DNA from: an uncultured Bacteroidales bacterium
Lineage (GTDB): Bacteria > Bacteroidota > Bacteroidia > Bacteroidales > F082
Length of the DNA stretch: 45,824 nucleotides
Direction of reading: 5' to 3'
Assembly (NCBI GenBank): GCA_900318085.1
Contig: ONJF01000048.1
Location: 1 to 45,824, forward strand
A program made the position numbers and the translations under genes. A model generated the notes under the pieces. That model saw nothing but the letters and a program-made list of their open reading frames with translations, was not told the DNA's origin and did not search any database. Below are positions 34,081-42,287 of this stretch, one piece after another. Numbering within the stretch: position 1 is the first letter of the stretch; every line of letters starts with the position of its first letter.

Positions 34081-34203
34081 ACGACTCCAATTATCGTCCA
34101 ATGATGCGCAAAAATACAACTTTTTTCAAAATGTCGCCATCGGTTCGTTCATTCCCTGAACGAGCACGGTGAATCCCTTTTTTTGGCAGTCGTCTTACTG
34201 CAA

Positions 34204-34629
34204 CTAATATGTACTGGCTTGCGATGAGGTGAACCTCCACTGGCCATCTTGTTTCTCAAGAGTAAAACGCAAACGTAATCTCCAACTACTACGACTCCCA
34301 CCAAACACTGCCGCTGTCACGCGACTTTTGCCTGTCAGCGTTGCGGTGTTGCCCTTTATGGCGATGTCCATCTCTTCATGCTCTACCGAATAATAGTTGA
34401 GCGTGCCGTCGGCAATAGCCCGAATATATTCTGCTTTCGACTGCCGCATGCCGGTCATGTGGATGAGCACGAAATCGTCGGCATGGACACGGTTTAGCAT
34501 CACCGTGTCCTTAGCCACCATAGCATCATACATTTCTCGGTAAAGGGCTTCTATTTGCTCTTTGTCTGTCTTTGCTTGCATGATTATTGTCGTCATTCCA
34601 AGAAACAGTATCGTAATAAGGCGGTTCAT
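34204..34629 (-). CDS. SnoaL/NTF2-like (DUF4440) exported protein
   Basis: 141 residues from ATG 34629 (MNRLITILFLGMTTIIMQAK, signal peptide). The mature part is a single NTF2-like domain: EQIEALYREMYDAMVAKDTV, HADDFVLIHMTGMRQSKAEY, and strands ending LRFTLEKQDGQWRFTSSQAS. The fold is used by isomerases, dehydratases and ligand-binding proteins; no catalytic residues can be assigned. Its ATG overlaps the stop of the SDR gene (TAATG), so translational coupling is likely. Confidence 0.88.
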   Translation of the reverse strand: MNRLITILFLGMTTIIMQAKTDKEQIEALYREMYDAMVAKDTVMLNRVHADDFVLIHMTGMRQSKAEYIRAIADGTLNYYSVEHEEMDIAIKGNTATLTGKSRVTAAVFGGSRSSWRLRLRFTLEKQDGQWRFTSSQASTY

Positions 34630-35378
34630 TAATGTGTGGCCTTGAGGTATTGTAAGTCTCCATACCAGTAGGAAGCCGTACATCCACCGTCAATCAGAAA
34701 ATCGGCACCGCTGATGAAACGCCCACGGCTTGACATCCGTGGACCATGAAGTTCGTCGTTGGCCAAGGGCGTGATGATGATGCCCGGGGAAATAGAGTTG
34801 ATGGTAGCGCCTCGTCGTCCCCAACGGGTAGCCTCGTACATCACGCGAAGCACATTGCAACGCTTCGAGTATTGATAGGCTTTTAGCGTGTCGTTGATTT
34901 CCTTCAGGAATGGCAAATCCAACAGTTTGTCAACAGAAGTTGTGGCTAAGGCGTCGTTTTGTTCCTGTGGTAAGGCTGACAGACGATGGCCGCTCTGTGA
35001 AGAGATAATCACACCTGAACCATCCTCGGCAATCACCTTTCCAAACTCCTCCAGCAGCACGCTTGTGCCATATAGGTCAACGCGAAGAATTTCTTCAACG
35101 GGAGCCTGCGAGGGTGACACGCCAGCGGCATTCACAACATTCGTTACAATACCCTTGCTGGTAGCGAACTCCACCAACTTCAGAATATCTTTCTTTGAAC
35201 CAAGGTCACACTTGATGGTTGTGCACTCAAAGCCAGCATCCTCCAGAGTCTTTGCAGCTCGCTGAGCGTTCTCTATGGAAAAGTCAGCCAGCACAATGAG
35301 CTTACCAGCCGACACTCGGCGGATGATTGCTTGCCCGATGCTTCCAGCACCCACCAAAACGGAAACTTGTTTCTTCAT
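34629..35378 (-). CDS. Short-chain dehydrogenase/reductase
   Basis: 249 residues. Nucleotide-binding VLVGAGSIGQAIIRR at the N-terminus (one Gly shifted relative to the classic TGxxxGxG), NVVNAAGVSPSQAPVEEIL, a catalytic Ser in VIISSQSGH, and catalytic Tyr/Lys in AYQYSKRCNVL. Ends LIDGGCTASYWYGDLQ. Cytoplasmic NAD(P)-dependent redox enzyme, substrate unknown. It overlaps the DUF362 gene by 4 bp and the NTF2-like gene by 1 bp, within the flavodoxin-headed operon. Confidence 0.92.
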   Translation of the reverse strand: MKKQVSVLVGAGSIGQAIIRRVSAGKLIVLADFSIENAQRAAKTLEDAGFECTTIKCDLGSKKDILKLVEFATSKGIVTNVVNAAGVSPSQAPVEEILRVDLYGTSVLLEEFGKVIAEDGSGVIISSQSGHRLSALPQEQNDALATTSVDKLLDLPFLKEINDTLKAYQYSKRCNVLRVMYEATRWGRRGATINSISPGIIITPLANDELHGPRMSSRGRFISGADFLIDGGCTASYWYGDLQYLKATH

Positions 35379-36403
35379 TTGTCGATGCTTATAATAGTGT
35401 ACTTGCGGCTACCGAGGCCGATTTTCTCAGCGTGTTCAACGGTGTGGATGCCATGACGGCTCTCGATGCGCTCTTTCATTGAAGCTACGTCGTTGTCAGC
35501 GGTTTGCTCTTGACCAAGGACAAGGTCGATGCAGGCCTGGTCGAGGGCTACGGGGTCGGTGCTGGCCAAGATGCCCATGTCTTGCAATGCCACAGGGGTG
35601 GGATTGCCGTTGCAGTCGCAGTCGATGCTCATGTTGTTCATGACATTGATATAGAGGACTTTCCCCTTGAAGTAGTCGTGCACAGCAGCGGCAGCATTGG
35701 CCATACATTCAAGGAACTTGTCTTGATTTTCAGGCTGGATGTAGTCCCAAAGATGGGTGTAGTCCTCGCATTGGCCGTTGGTGTGGATGTAGGTCTTGCC
35801 GTTGCGCGAGGCCACGCCGATGCTGGCGTTCTTCAGCACACCGCCGAAGCCGCCCATCTGGTGTCCCTTGAAGTGGGCAAGGTTGATCATGAAATCATAG
35901 TTTTGGATGTTCTGTCCCACGATGTTGTAGCGCATGTAGGTGGTGTCGCGCACAGGGATTTTGATTTCGCCTTCGGCATCCATGATGTCCACGCCACCGA
36001 TGGTGTTGAAGCCGTGTTCCTCGATGACCTTCAGATGGTCTTCGGTGAGCATGCGCTTGCCAGCGTAAGCAGTGTTGCATTCCACAATCTTGCCGTTCAC
36101 CAACTGTACCAGAGGCCCAATCAAGTCAGCCTTCAAGTGGTTGTTGTTGCCGGCCTCGCCGGTGGAGATTTTCACGGCCACACGGCCTTCGGCTTCTACG
36201 CCAAGTGCCTTGTAGATGTTAATGAGTGCTTCAGGGCTGATTTCGCTGGTGAAATAGACTTTCGATGTGCTTTCCATGTTGGGTGTTGTTGGTTCGGTTT
36301 GTTCTTGTTGTTCGGTTGTTGGATTGCCGTTTTTGTTTTGGCAGCTTGTGTTGGCCATCACCAATGCCATAGCAGTGAGAACCAATAGTTTTCTAACTTT
36401 CAT
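35375..36403 (-). CDS. DUF362 lipoprotein, paralogue 2
   Basis: 342 residues. Signal peptide with lipobox ending ANTSC21; then a Thr/Gln/Glu-rich linker and the DUF362 domain: KIVECNTAYAGKRMLTEDHL, VDIMDAEGEIKIPVRDTTYM, NYDFMINLAHFKGHQMGGFG, LKNASIGVASRNGKTYIHTN, NVMNNMSIDCDCNGNPTPVA, ILASTDPVALDQACIDLVLG. No type IX tail. It overlaps the SDR gene by 4 bp and follows flavodoxin by 23 bp. Probably periplasmic, tethered to a membrane. Function unsettled; association with flavodoxin and SDR points to redox chemistry. Confidence 0.92.
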   Translation of the reverse strand: MKVRKLLVLTAMALVMANTSCQNKNGNPTTEQQEQTEPTTPNMESTSKVYFTSEISPEALINIYKALGVEAEGRVAVKISTGEAGNNNHLKADLIGPLVQLVNGKIVECNTAYAGKRMLTEDHLKVIEEHGFNTIGGVDIMDAEGEIKIPVRDTTYMRYNIVGQNIQNYDFMINLAHFKGHQMGGFGGVLKNASIGVASRNGKTYIHTNGQCEDYTHLWDYIQPENQDKFLECMANAAAAVHDYFKGKVLYINVMNNMSIDCDCNGNPTPVALQDMGILASTDPVALDQACIDLVLGQEQTADNDVASMKERIESRHGIHTVEHAEKIGLGSRKYTIISIDK

Positions 36404-36426
36404 GTTGTCAAGTGTTTAATTTGTTT

Positions 36427-36930
36427 TTAAAGGCTCTTCAGCCATTTTTCAACCTTTGCTTTGCCTGTGCGAACTTCGTGTCCGTAAATGCTGAATTCAC
36501 CCGTGACCTTGGCCTTCGGGAAGGCTTTCTTCACATCGCTGGCGCAGGAGGCCAGACCGCTGCCTTCGTGGGTGGTGAAAGGAATGACGGTTTTGCCGTC
36601 GAGATTGATGTCCTTGAAGAGGGTGAACATCACCTGCGGGTAGGTGCCCCACCACACGGGACCGCCGATGAAGACGGTGTCGTATTGCGAAAGGTCGGGA
36701 GCGGTGCCTTCGTAAGGCGGCAGTTCGCCCTTGTTGGCCTCTTCCTTGGCCAATTCGATAAGGGGCATGTAGGCCATGCCGTCGTACTTGTGGGTGACGA
36801 TCTCAAACTGGTCGGCACCTTTGATTTCGCTAATGTAGTCGGCCACGATCTTGGTGTTGCCGACCTCGATGTTGCCCACGCTGTAGTTGTCGCCCGCATG
36901 GGAGAAGAAAATGACGATGGATTTGTTCAT
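36427..36930 (-). CDS. Flavodoxin
   Basis: 167 residues. FMN phosphate loop region IVIFFSHAGDNYSVGNIEVG, second FMN loop FIGGPVWWGTYPQVMFTLF, and TTHEGSGLASC. The fold is complete. It starts at ATG 36930, four bases overlapping a 32-codon lipoprotein signal ORF (36927-37025). In many Bacteroidales relatives the signal peptide is part of the same protein; here a 20-bp palindrome between them has put the two in different frames, so this copy may be cytoplasmic. Leads the operon with DUF362, SDR and NTF2-like genes. Confidence 0.92.
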   Translation of the reverse strand: MNKSIVIFFSHAGDNYSVGNIEVGNTKIVADYISEIKGADQFEIVTHKYDGMAYMPLIELAKEEANKGELPPYEGTAPDLSQYDTVFIGGPVWWGTYPQVMFTLFKDINLDGKTVIPFTTHEGSGLASCASDVKKAFPKAKVTGEFSIYGHEVRTGKAKVEKWLKSL

Positions 36931-37025
36931 AGAGACGCACGGCCGTGCGTCTTTACGTCTTGTCCGTTGCAGCCAGTGGCTATGAGGAGTGCTAGTGCTG
37001 CGGTGATGATGTTTTTGATTTTCAT
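36927..37025 (-). pseudogene. Detached lipoprotein signal peptide in front of flavodoxin
   Basis: ATG 37025: MKIKNIITAALALLIATGCN then eleven to twelve more codons to TGA, which overlaps the flavodoxin ATG as ATGA. A perfect lipoprotein signal with no body of its own is best read as the separated start of the flavodoxin gene. Confidence 0.65.
36933..36952. repeat. 20-bp perfect palindrome AGACGCACGGCCGTGCGTCT
   Basis: Reads the same on both strands. It lies exactly between the detached signal peptide and the flavodoxin start. Elements with the GCACGGCCGTGC core are commonly dispersed between genes in several phyla, from memory. Confidence 0.85.
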
Positions 37026-37055
37026 TGTTTGAATGTTTTCATCTTTAATTAGATG

Positions 37056-37084
37056 CAAAAATACAGCGACTTCCCGACAAACAA
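37056..37084 (-). promoter_or_regulatory. Promoter of the flavodoxin/DUF362/SDR operon
   Basis: TTG (37084-37082), 18 nt, TATTTTTG (37063-37056) on the minus strand; first ATG at 37025. It is back to back with the AraC promoter at 37153, leaving about 70 bp for a shared operator. Confidence 0.65.
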
Positions 37085-37152
37085 GTTTCACAAAAAGCAC
37101 CACTATTTTCACAAATTTCACCATTTTTTGCGCTGACAAGAGGAATAATTTG

Positions 37153-37160
37153 TAATTTTG
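37153..37160 (+). promoter_or_regulatory. -7 box of the AraC pseudogene at 37165
   Basis: TAATTTTG, ending only 4 bp before the ATG; leaderless transcript likely. Confidence 0.5.
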
Positions 37161-37164
37161 TGCC

Positions 37165-37931
37165 ATGAAGATTGATTTTCAGTACGCTACGGATTTCTTC
37201 GGAATGAATGACCCCAAATTGAGTCACACTTGTATGCATCTTATTTGCACTGCTGGTGAAGGTAGTTTTGTGTTCAACGAAAAATGTTACCACATAGCGA
37301 AACTCCAGGGATGGAGGTGGAGTGGTTCGCCGCCGACAACAAGTTCCTTGGAGGATTGCTTCCGTCGAACAACTACAGCATCGGGGGCAGCATCAGCCTT
37401 AACCAGAACCCTGTCATTAAGCTCGACGACCGCCAGGCGGAGATTCTGCTGGAGGACTTCCATCGCCTGCGCGACCACCTCGACGACCGCTACCTGCTCT
37501 TCTACCGTGAGATGATGGGGAGCCTCTGCCTGACGATGATGTATGACATCTTCGAGCTCCACGCTCGCCGTGAGGCCACCGACACTCATAGCGACCGCAC
37601 CGCCTACATCGTCCGTCAGCTGACCGACCTGCTCGCCACCGGCATCAGTCGCACCGAGCGTGAGGTGAGCTATTACGCCGAGCGGCTGAATGTCTCGCCG
37701 AAGTACCTCTCCGCCACGGTCAAACGCGTGACGGGGCACAGCGTCAGCAGTTACATCAACCGTGCCACTGTGCCCATCCTGAAAGGCTTTTTGGATGACG
37801 AACGTCTCTCGCTCACCCAAATCGCCGACCGCATGAACTTTGCCTCATTGAGTTATTTCAGCCGCTACTGCACCAAACATCTCGGCCAGTCACCCAGCGA
37901 ATATCGACGGAGTCTGCAACCTAAAAATTGA
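37165..37931 (+). pseudogene. AraC-family regulator, split by a small internal deletion
   Basis: The first frame (MKIDFQYATDFFGMNDPKLS...) reads well to NEKCYHIAK near 37300 and then degenerates; the second frame picks up at TPGMEVEWFAADNKFLGGLL and continues to the double HTH (YYAERLNVSPKYLSATVKRV, LTQIADRMNFASLSYFSRYC, LGQSPSEYRR). About 15-18 residues usually present between these two parts are absent, so a short deletion plus frameshift broke the sensing domain. It faces the flavodoxin/DUF362/SDR operon, which was probably its target. Confidence 0.8.
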
Positions 37932-37945
37932 CATAGGATTAATCA

Positions 37946-37985
37946 TGCCGAATTGGTGATGAATAACCTATATGCTAACGGATTA
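37946..37985 (+). repeat. Relic of the tcdA 3' end (direct repeat of 43046-43085)
   Basis: TGCCGAATTGGTGATGAATA... through GCTAACGGATTA matches the last 40 bases of tcdA with about four differences, in the same orientation. It lies 5.1 kb away, on the other side of the exonuclease-LRR gene and the DUF3791/DUF3990 remnant. Confidence 0.85.
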
Positions 37986-38199
37986 TTTGTTTTGTTTCAA
38001 GCCACCATTGAAGTCTGGGAGCAATTCTCTTGGGTTTTGAATTACGGTGCAAAAGTACAGTTGCTTTCCGAGGTGAGCGTTACGCAGATTTCTGGAAAAC
38101 TTTCAAATTTTTAGTGAGCTATATAGCGCTCTTGACGGGGTGGCCACAGGCCGGGGGGGCAAAAAACGCACCACTTCATTAAAATTCCCCATATTTCTC

Positions 38200-38207
38200 T
38201 ATATTTG
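38200..38207 (+). promoter_or_regulatory. -7 box of the exonuclease-LRR gene
   Basis: TATATTTGC; -33 region is AT-rich without a clear TTG. Leader would be about 105 nt. Confidence 0.45.
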
Positions 38208-38319
38208 CGCTTTCAAAACTGTTTAAATTACAGGTTGTCTTTATTTCTTCAAATTGGGTAATTTTCCGTTGAAGATTTTAAGACAACTGCTGGTTTTTAA
38301 TTATATACATTAGGGCAAA

Positions 38320-41300
38320 ATGACAATTGTTTTTTTTGATACAGAAACCACAGGACTTCCTCGGGATTACAATGCACCAAGTTCTAATCTTACTAATTGG
38401 CCCAGATTGGTCCAACTTGCGTGGATCGTTTCGGATTATGATGGCAATGTTATATCTAGTGAGAACCATATTATTTCCCCAGATGGTTTCGAAATACCCT
38501 CAAGTTCAGTTGCAATACATGGAATTACAACGAGTATAGCAAAATCCAAAGGTGAAAAACTCATTGATGTCATTGATAAGTTTCTTGAAGTACTTCAAAA
38601 TGCAACAGCGATCGCAGGACATAACATATCTTTTGACCAGCATATTGTTGAAGCCGAGATTCTAAGATGCGGTCGATCTAATATTTTAAAAAACATACCT
38701 GCATATTGTACAATGAAACTGTCGGCAAATTATTGTAACTTTTTAATTTCAAATAAAAAAGTTAAATGGCCGACTTTACAGGAACTGTATTTTAAGCTTT
38801 ATGGGAATAGTTTTGAAGACTCTCATGATGCAATGGCTGACATAAAAGCCACTTATAGTTGTTTTTTCACGTTAGTCAAACTTGGAGTTATTAAGTTTGG
38901 AGATGAGTGTGTTGATTGTTATCGAGGGGGGAAAGTAACAAATAAGCGACCATTCACAGATGAAGAGATAAAACTGATTAAAGAAGCTTTTGTCGTTCAA
39001 ACAAATGCAGGATATTCTGTCAAATTCATTTTGAATAATTGGAGCACAACATATATACCTGTATATGAAAAAAGCAATGTTAGTATCTGTGAAATTATTG
39101 ATCTTGAAAATGCGATGTTACTAACTTTAAATAAACCTGAACATGAAGACATCTATCGAGTACAGCCTATACAGGGAGAGGCACACAGTACAAAATACGA
39201 AACGTCATGGTCTTCTCTTTATGAAGAAGATGAATATAGAAATGAGTATGGACGTTTTTCTCGTGATGGTTCTATCATGTTTCAATACAACTTTGATTTA
39301 GATGTGGAGGAATATGAAATACCTGAGGGCTGTAAAGTATTAGTGGATTCTTGTTTCTGCCCTCCTTACGATGGAACATCTGAACCCCCTAGCTTTAAGA
39401 GTCTCATAATTCCTGATAGTATAGAACTCATCGGAGATTGTGCTTTTAGTTGTTGCTCGAATTTAAAATCTTTGCATATTCCTGCATCTGTGAAACATAT
39501 CCAGGGAAATCCATTCCCTGATATGTTGCCAATAACCACAGATAACCCATTGTATGTGGTTAAGGATGATATTTTATATGACAAAGAGTATTCTAGATTA
39601 ATACACGCGTTTTCTAATTCAAAAACAATTGCAATTGCCGCTTCTGTAAGAAAGATTGAACATAGTGCTTTTAGAGGGAACAATTATCTATTCAATATCA
39701 TTGTTCATTCTGAAATAAATGAAATTGGGATATATGCTTTTTCATATTGCCACAATCTCAACAATGTTATCATAAATGCCAAATTGGAAAATATACCTGA
39801 TGGACTGTTTCGTGGTTCTGGTATTTATGAATTTGACATTCCTACCGAAACTAAAAAGATCGGTTTGGCAAGTTTCGCAGATTGTAAGCGCCTCCAAAAA
39901 GTTGACATTCCAGAAAATGTGACAGAGATTGATGCATTTGCTTTTGAAAACGACAAGTCCCTAAAATATGTAACAATCAATGCGAACATTCAAGCAATCG
40001 AGCATGAAACGTTTCAAGGATGTTCTTCGTTAAAGGAAATAATAATCCCGGAGAGTGTAAAGTCAATTGGAAATGAAGCATTTAAGGATTGTACAAGTTT
40101 GGAAACTATACGTCTGCCATACAGCTTAGAGGAATTAGGAGATGCAGTATTTGAAGGTTGTACAAATCTAAAAAGAATTGAGTTGCCTCATGGCATAAAG
40201 AAATTAGGCCGCAAATTATTCCACGGTTGTAAAGCTCTAAGGGAGGTTGTTTTGCCTTCCACTATAGAGATTATTGGATTCTATGCATTTGAAGGTTGTG
40301 ATAGCCTTTATTCAATCGTTATACCTGCTGGAGTTAAAGAAATATGGAGCGATGCGTTTAGATATAGCGGTTTGCGTGATGTCATTATTCCTGATACAGT
40401 AACTGAGCTTGGAGAGTCTACTTTCTGCGAGTGTAGAAATTTACGTTCTGCATTTATTCCTGGATCTATAAAGACCATTCCTAAGTTTTGTTTTCATGGC
40501 TGTAGGTCATTAAGTCAAATAACGATTTGTGAAGGTGTAGAAAGTGTCGAAGATTCGGCTTTTAGGGTATGTCCATCTTTGAAGAAACTCTTCCTTCCGG
40601 AGGGAATGAAGAAATTTGGATGTACTTTGGAATACTCTTTAATCAATGATTTATTTGTACCCTCAACATTAGAGCGTATTGTTCCATTTAATCGTGGAAA
40701 TGGCTCTGGATATACTAATCTATACATTCCTCTTGGTATGAAAACGATAGCAGAAAAATACATAGAAGACACTAAAAAGAGATATGAGGAAGATGGATAT
40801 GATTATGAAGAGCCATTTGAAATATTCGAATATGCTGTTATCGATAATTTAATCGTAAAAGTACATGATAAAACAAAGAACACCCTTACTATTAAAGGAC
40901 TTTTAAATTCGTATGTTACTCATGACATTTTAATACCAAGTTCTGTGCTTATCAAAGGCAAATACTACAGAATAGTAAGAATAGGAACCAATGCATTTTA
41001 CAATGTCACGTCTTTGAATTCGATTAAAATCTCTGATGGTATTTCGTCAATTGGAGCCCACGCTTTTTCGTATTGCTCCTCGCTTAAAAAAGTTGAGTTC
41101 CCCGCAAGTTTAACAGATATAGAAGGAGAACTGTTCTATGGCTGCAATAATCTTGAATCAATCTTTGTGGACTTTGATAATACTAAGTTTTTGTCTGTGA
41201 ATGGTGTGCTATACACAAAAGATCATAAGAAAATAATTGCTTATCCAAATGCAAACGGTAATGATTATAAGATTATTGATGGAACTGAGTATATTGAAAA

Positions 41301-41538
41301 CTTTGCATTCAAATCATGTATAGATTTAGAAAATATTAGATTGCCCAAATCTATACGTGTAATTGGTGATAATGTGTTTTATGGATGTTACAAATTAAAA
41401 AATGTTGTTATTCCAGATGGTCTTGAAGAAATAGGTATATTACAAGAAAGGACTAAAACTGTGTTTAAATACAAAGATGTTGATTATACTATAACCCAGC
41501 TGGTGAACCTTATACACAAAGACACAAAGGGTAATTAA
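38320..41538 (+). CDS. DnaQ-type 3'-5' exonuclease fused to a long BspA-type leucine-rich-repeat array
   Basis: 1072 residues, no signal peptide, so cytoplasmic. Residues 1-185 are a complete DEDDh exonuclease: Exo I FFDTETTG (Asp7, Glu9), Exo II AGHNISFDQ (Asp106), Exo III SHDAMADIKAT (His169, Asp174). After a linker (about 190-330; TDEEIKLIKEAFVVQTNAGY is a possible small helical domain) come some 25 LRR_5 units of the type L..I.IP.SV..IG..AF..C..L to the C-terminus. BspA LRRs are normally on exported surface proteins, so an intracellular nuclease carrying them is odd. A plausible reading is a nuclease with a large ligand-recognition array, for defence or nucleic-acid surveillance. The DNA is AT-rich compared with its surroundings and ends directly against a truncated DUF3990 gene. 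Confidence 0.9.
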   Translation: MTIVFFDTETTGLPRDYNAPSSNLTNWPRLVQLAWIVSDYDGNVISSENHIISPDGFEIPSSSVAIHGITTSIAKSKGEKLIDVIDKFLEVLQNATAIAGHNISFDQHIVEAEILRCGRSNILKNIPAYCTMKLSANYCNFLISNKKVKWPTLQELYFKLYGNSFEDSHDAMADIKATYSCFFTLVKLGVIKFGDECVDCYRGGKVTNKRPFTDEEIKLIKEAFVVQTNAGYSVKFILNNWSTTYIPVYEKSNVSICEIIDLENAMLLTLNKPEHEDIYRVQPIQGEAHSTKYETSWSSLYEEDEYRNEYGRFSRDGSIMFQYNFDLDVEEYEIPEGCKVLVDSCFCPPYDGTSEPPSFKSLIIPDSIELIGDCAFSCCSNLKSLHIPASVKHIQGNPFPDMLPITTDNPLYVVKDDILYDKEYSRLIHAFSNSKTIAIAASVRKIEHSAFRGNNYLFNIIVHSEINEIGIYAFSYCHNLNNVIINAKLENIPDGLFRGSGIYEFDIPTETKKIGLASFADCKRLQKVDIPENVTEIDAFAFENDKSLKYVTINANIQAIEHETFQGCSSLKEIIIPESVKSIGNEAFKDCTSLETIRLPYSLEELGDAVFEGCTNLKRIELPHGIKKLGRKLFHGCKALREVVLPSTIEIIGFYAFEGCDSLYSIVIPAGVKEIWSDAFRYSGLRDVIIPDTVTELGESTFCECRNLRSAFIPGSIKTIPKFCFHGCRSLSQITICEGVESVEDSAFRVCPSLKKLFLPEGMKKFGCTLEYSLINDLFVPSTLERIVPFNRGNGSGYTNLYIPLGMKTIAEKYIEDTKKRYEEDGYDYEEPFEIFEYAVIDNLIVKVHDKTKNTLTIKGLLNSYVTHDILIPSSVLIKGKYYRIVRIGTNAFYNVTSLNSIKISDGISSIGAHAFSYCSSLKKVEFPASLTDIEGELFYGCNNLESIFVDFDNTKFLSVNGVLYTKDHKKIIAYPNANGNDYKIIDGTEYIENFAFKSCIDLENIRLPKSIRVIGDNVFYGCYKLKNVVIPDGLEEIGILQERTKTVFKYKDVDYTITQLVNLIHKDTKGN

Positions 41539-41569
41539 GTGAATAAGGTGGGTACTTATAGATCCGCAA

Positions 41570-41706
41570 TTTTTGCGTTCTGCTTGACGTTGGGCCACCA
41601 TTTTGTCAGGAGTAAGATAAAAGCCCAATCCAAAATCCTTTCCGACACGACTTTGAGAAAGGTCAATGTTTTGGATAACCGCATTTGTGCCGTGATAAAA
41701 TATCAT
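41570..41706 (-). pseudogene. DUF3990 protein, truncated to its first 45 residues
   Basis: ATG 41706: MIFYHGTNAVIQNIDLSQSR and VGKDFGLGFYLTPDKMVAQR are the start of a DUF3990 domain (YHG..., DFGxGFYLT). After AERK (about 41570) the frame continues to 41440 but in the antisense of the exonuclease-LRR gene and is no longer DUF3990-like. DUF3990 is thought to be an ADP-ribosyltransferase-like domain. The ATG overlaps the DUF3791 stop by 4 bp (ATGA). Confidence 0.8.
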
Positions 41707-41927
41707 GCCAATGTTCCTCCCATACGTTGGCAATAGGCAGTCAGGTCCTCCACAGTGTTTTCAAAGGAATAGGTGTGTTCAACGTCATAGAATTTGTCCA
41801 CGAAATCAAGCCCTTTGTATTGTTGCAGATATCGATAAGCCTGTTGCGTGGTGATATGATGCGCAGTGGCAAACTCTGTTATCAATGCCACGATATAATT
41901 GATTTTATCTATGATGGACTTGCTCAT
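41703..41927 (-). CDS. DUF3791 protein
   Basis: 74 residues, small helical protein (MSKSIIDKINYIVALITEFA, AYRYLQQYKGLDFVDKFYDV). In Bacteroidales and Firmicutes DUF3791 genes are typically coupled to DUF3990 as here, an arrangement like a toxin-antitoxin pair. Intact, with a consensus promoter, but its partner is truncated. Confidence 0.85.
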   Translation of the reverse strand: MSKSIIDKINYIVALITEFATAHHITTQQAYRYLQQYKGLDFVDKFYDVEHTYSFENTVEDLTAYCQRMGGTLA

Positions 41928-41944
41928 TTGGTTTTTCTTCGATG

Positions 41945-41974
41945 CAAAAATACAAACATTTCACAATATGGCAA
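41945..41974 (-). promoter_or_regulatory. Promoter of the DUF3791/DUF3990 pair
   Basis: TTG (41974-41972), 19 nt, TATTTTTG (41952-41945), exact consensus, minus strand, 17 bp before the ATG at 41927. Confidence 0.75.
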
Positions 41975-42006
41975 CAATAATCGAAGATTCAATTTAACAA
42001 GGTTGC

Positions 42007-42186
42007 CTACCTCTGCCTATATTCGCTCGGTGTCTTCCCTAGTAGTTTCTTCGTATAGGTCGAGAAGGCGGCGGGCGAGCTAAACGTCATCAATTCAGCG
42101 ATTTCGGATAGGGTTTTTGAATTGTCGTCCAACAAGGCGACCAATTCGTAGGTGGCGCAGAAGCCAATCCATTGCGAGGCGTGCAA
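42007..42186 (-). pseudogene. Fragment of an AraC-family regulator, C-terminal HTH only
   Basis: Reads (minus strand) ASQWIGFCATYELVALLDDN, then TLSEIAELMTFSSPAAFSTY and LLGKTPSEYRQR with a stop at 42007: the last helix-turn-helix of an AraC regulator, with no in-frame start. A TGA interrupts the frame at about 42187, and further upstream bases (to ~42230) still look coding (SKYHSEISCSLT). The rest of the gene is gone. Confidence 0.75.
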
Positions 42187-42240
42187 TCACGTGAGCGAGC
42201 AGCTTATTTCGGAGTGGTATTTGGAGGCGTTTTAAAAAAG

Positions 42241-42269
42241 TTGAGTTTTGCAAAAAACCACTATCTTTG
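42241..42269 (+). promoter_or_regulatory. Promoter of tcdA
   Basis: TTG (42241-42243), 18 nt, TATCTTTGCC (-7 box 42262-42269), then ATG at 42288. Confidence 0.7.
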
Positions 42270-42287
42270 CCGCCTTAAAACCATTCT

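Larger units (their letters stand above)
33497..34203. other. 707-bp region with a 115-bp palindrome and a doubtful small ORF
   Basis: Contains the palindrome at 33587-33701 and a minus-strand -7-like TATTTTTG at about 34110, which could drive the small ORF at 33919-34080. The rest is AT-rich (33740-33860) and without features I can support. Confidence 0.4.
37932..38319. other. 388-bp stretch upstream of the exonuclease-LRR gene
   Basis: Holds a ~40-bp relic of the tcdA 3' end (37946-37985), nothing recognisable at 37990-38170, and a -7 box TATATTTGC at 38200-38207 some 115 bp before the next gene. A run of eight G around 38150 (GCCGGGGGGGC) is unusual. Confidence 0.5.

Noticed and set aside
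33866-34090. 74-codon minus ORF
   Set aside because: Overlaps a frame that looks more coding at its start; possibly the shifted end of that gene, so not called separately.
36427-37931. Riboswitch or attenuator between flavodoxin and AraC genes
   Set aside because: Only ordinary promoter boxes in both directions; no conserved aptamer-like structure seen.
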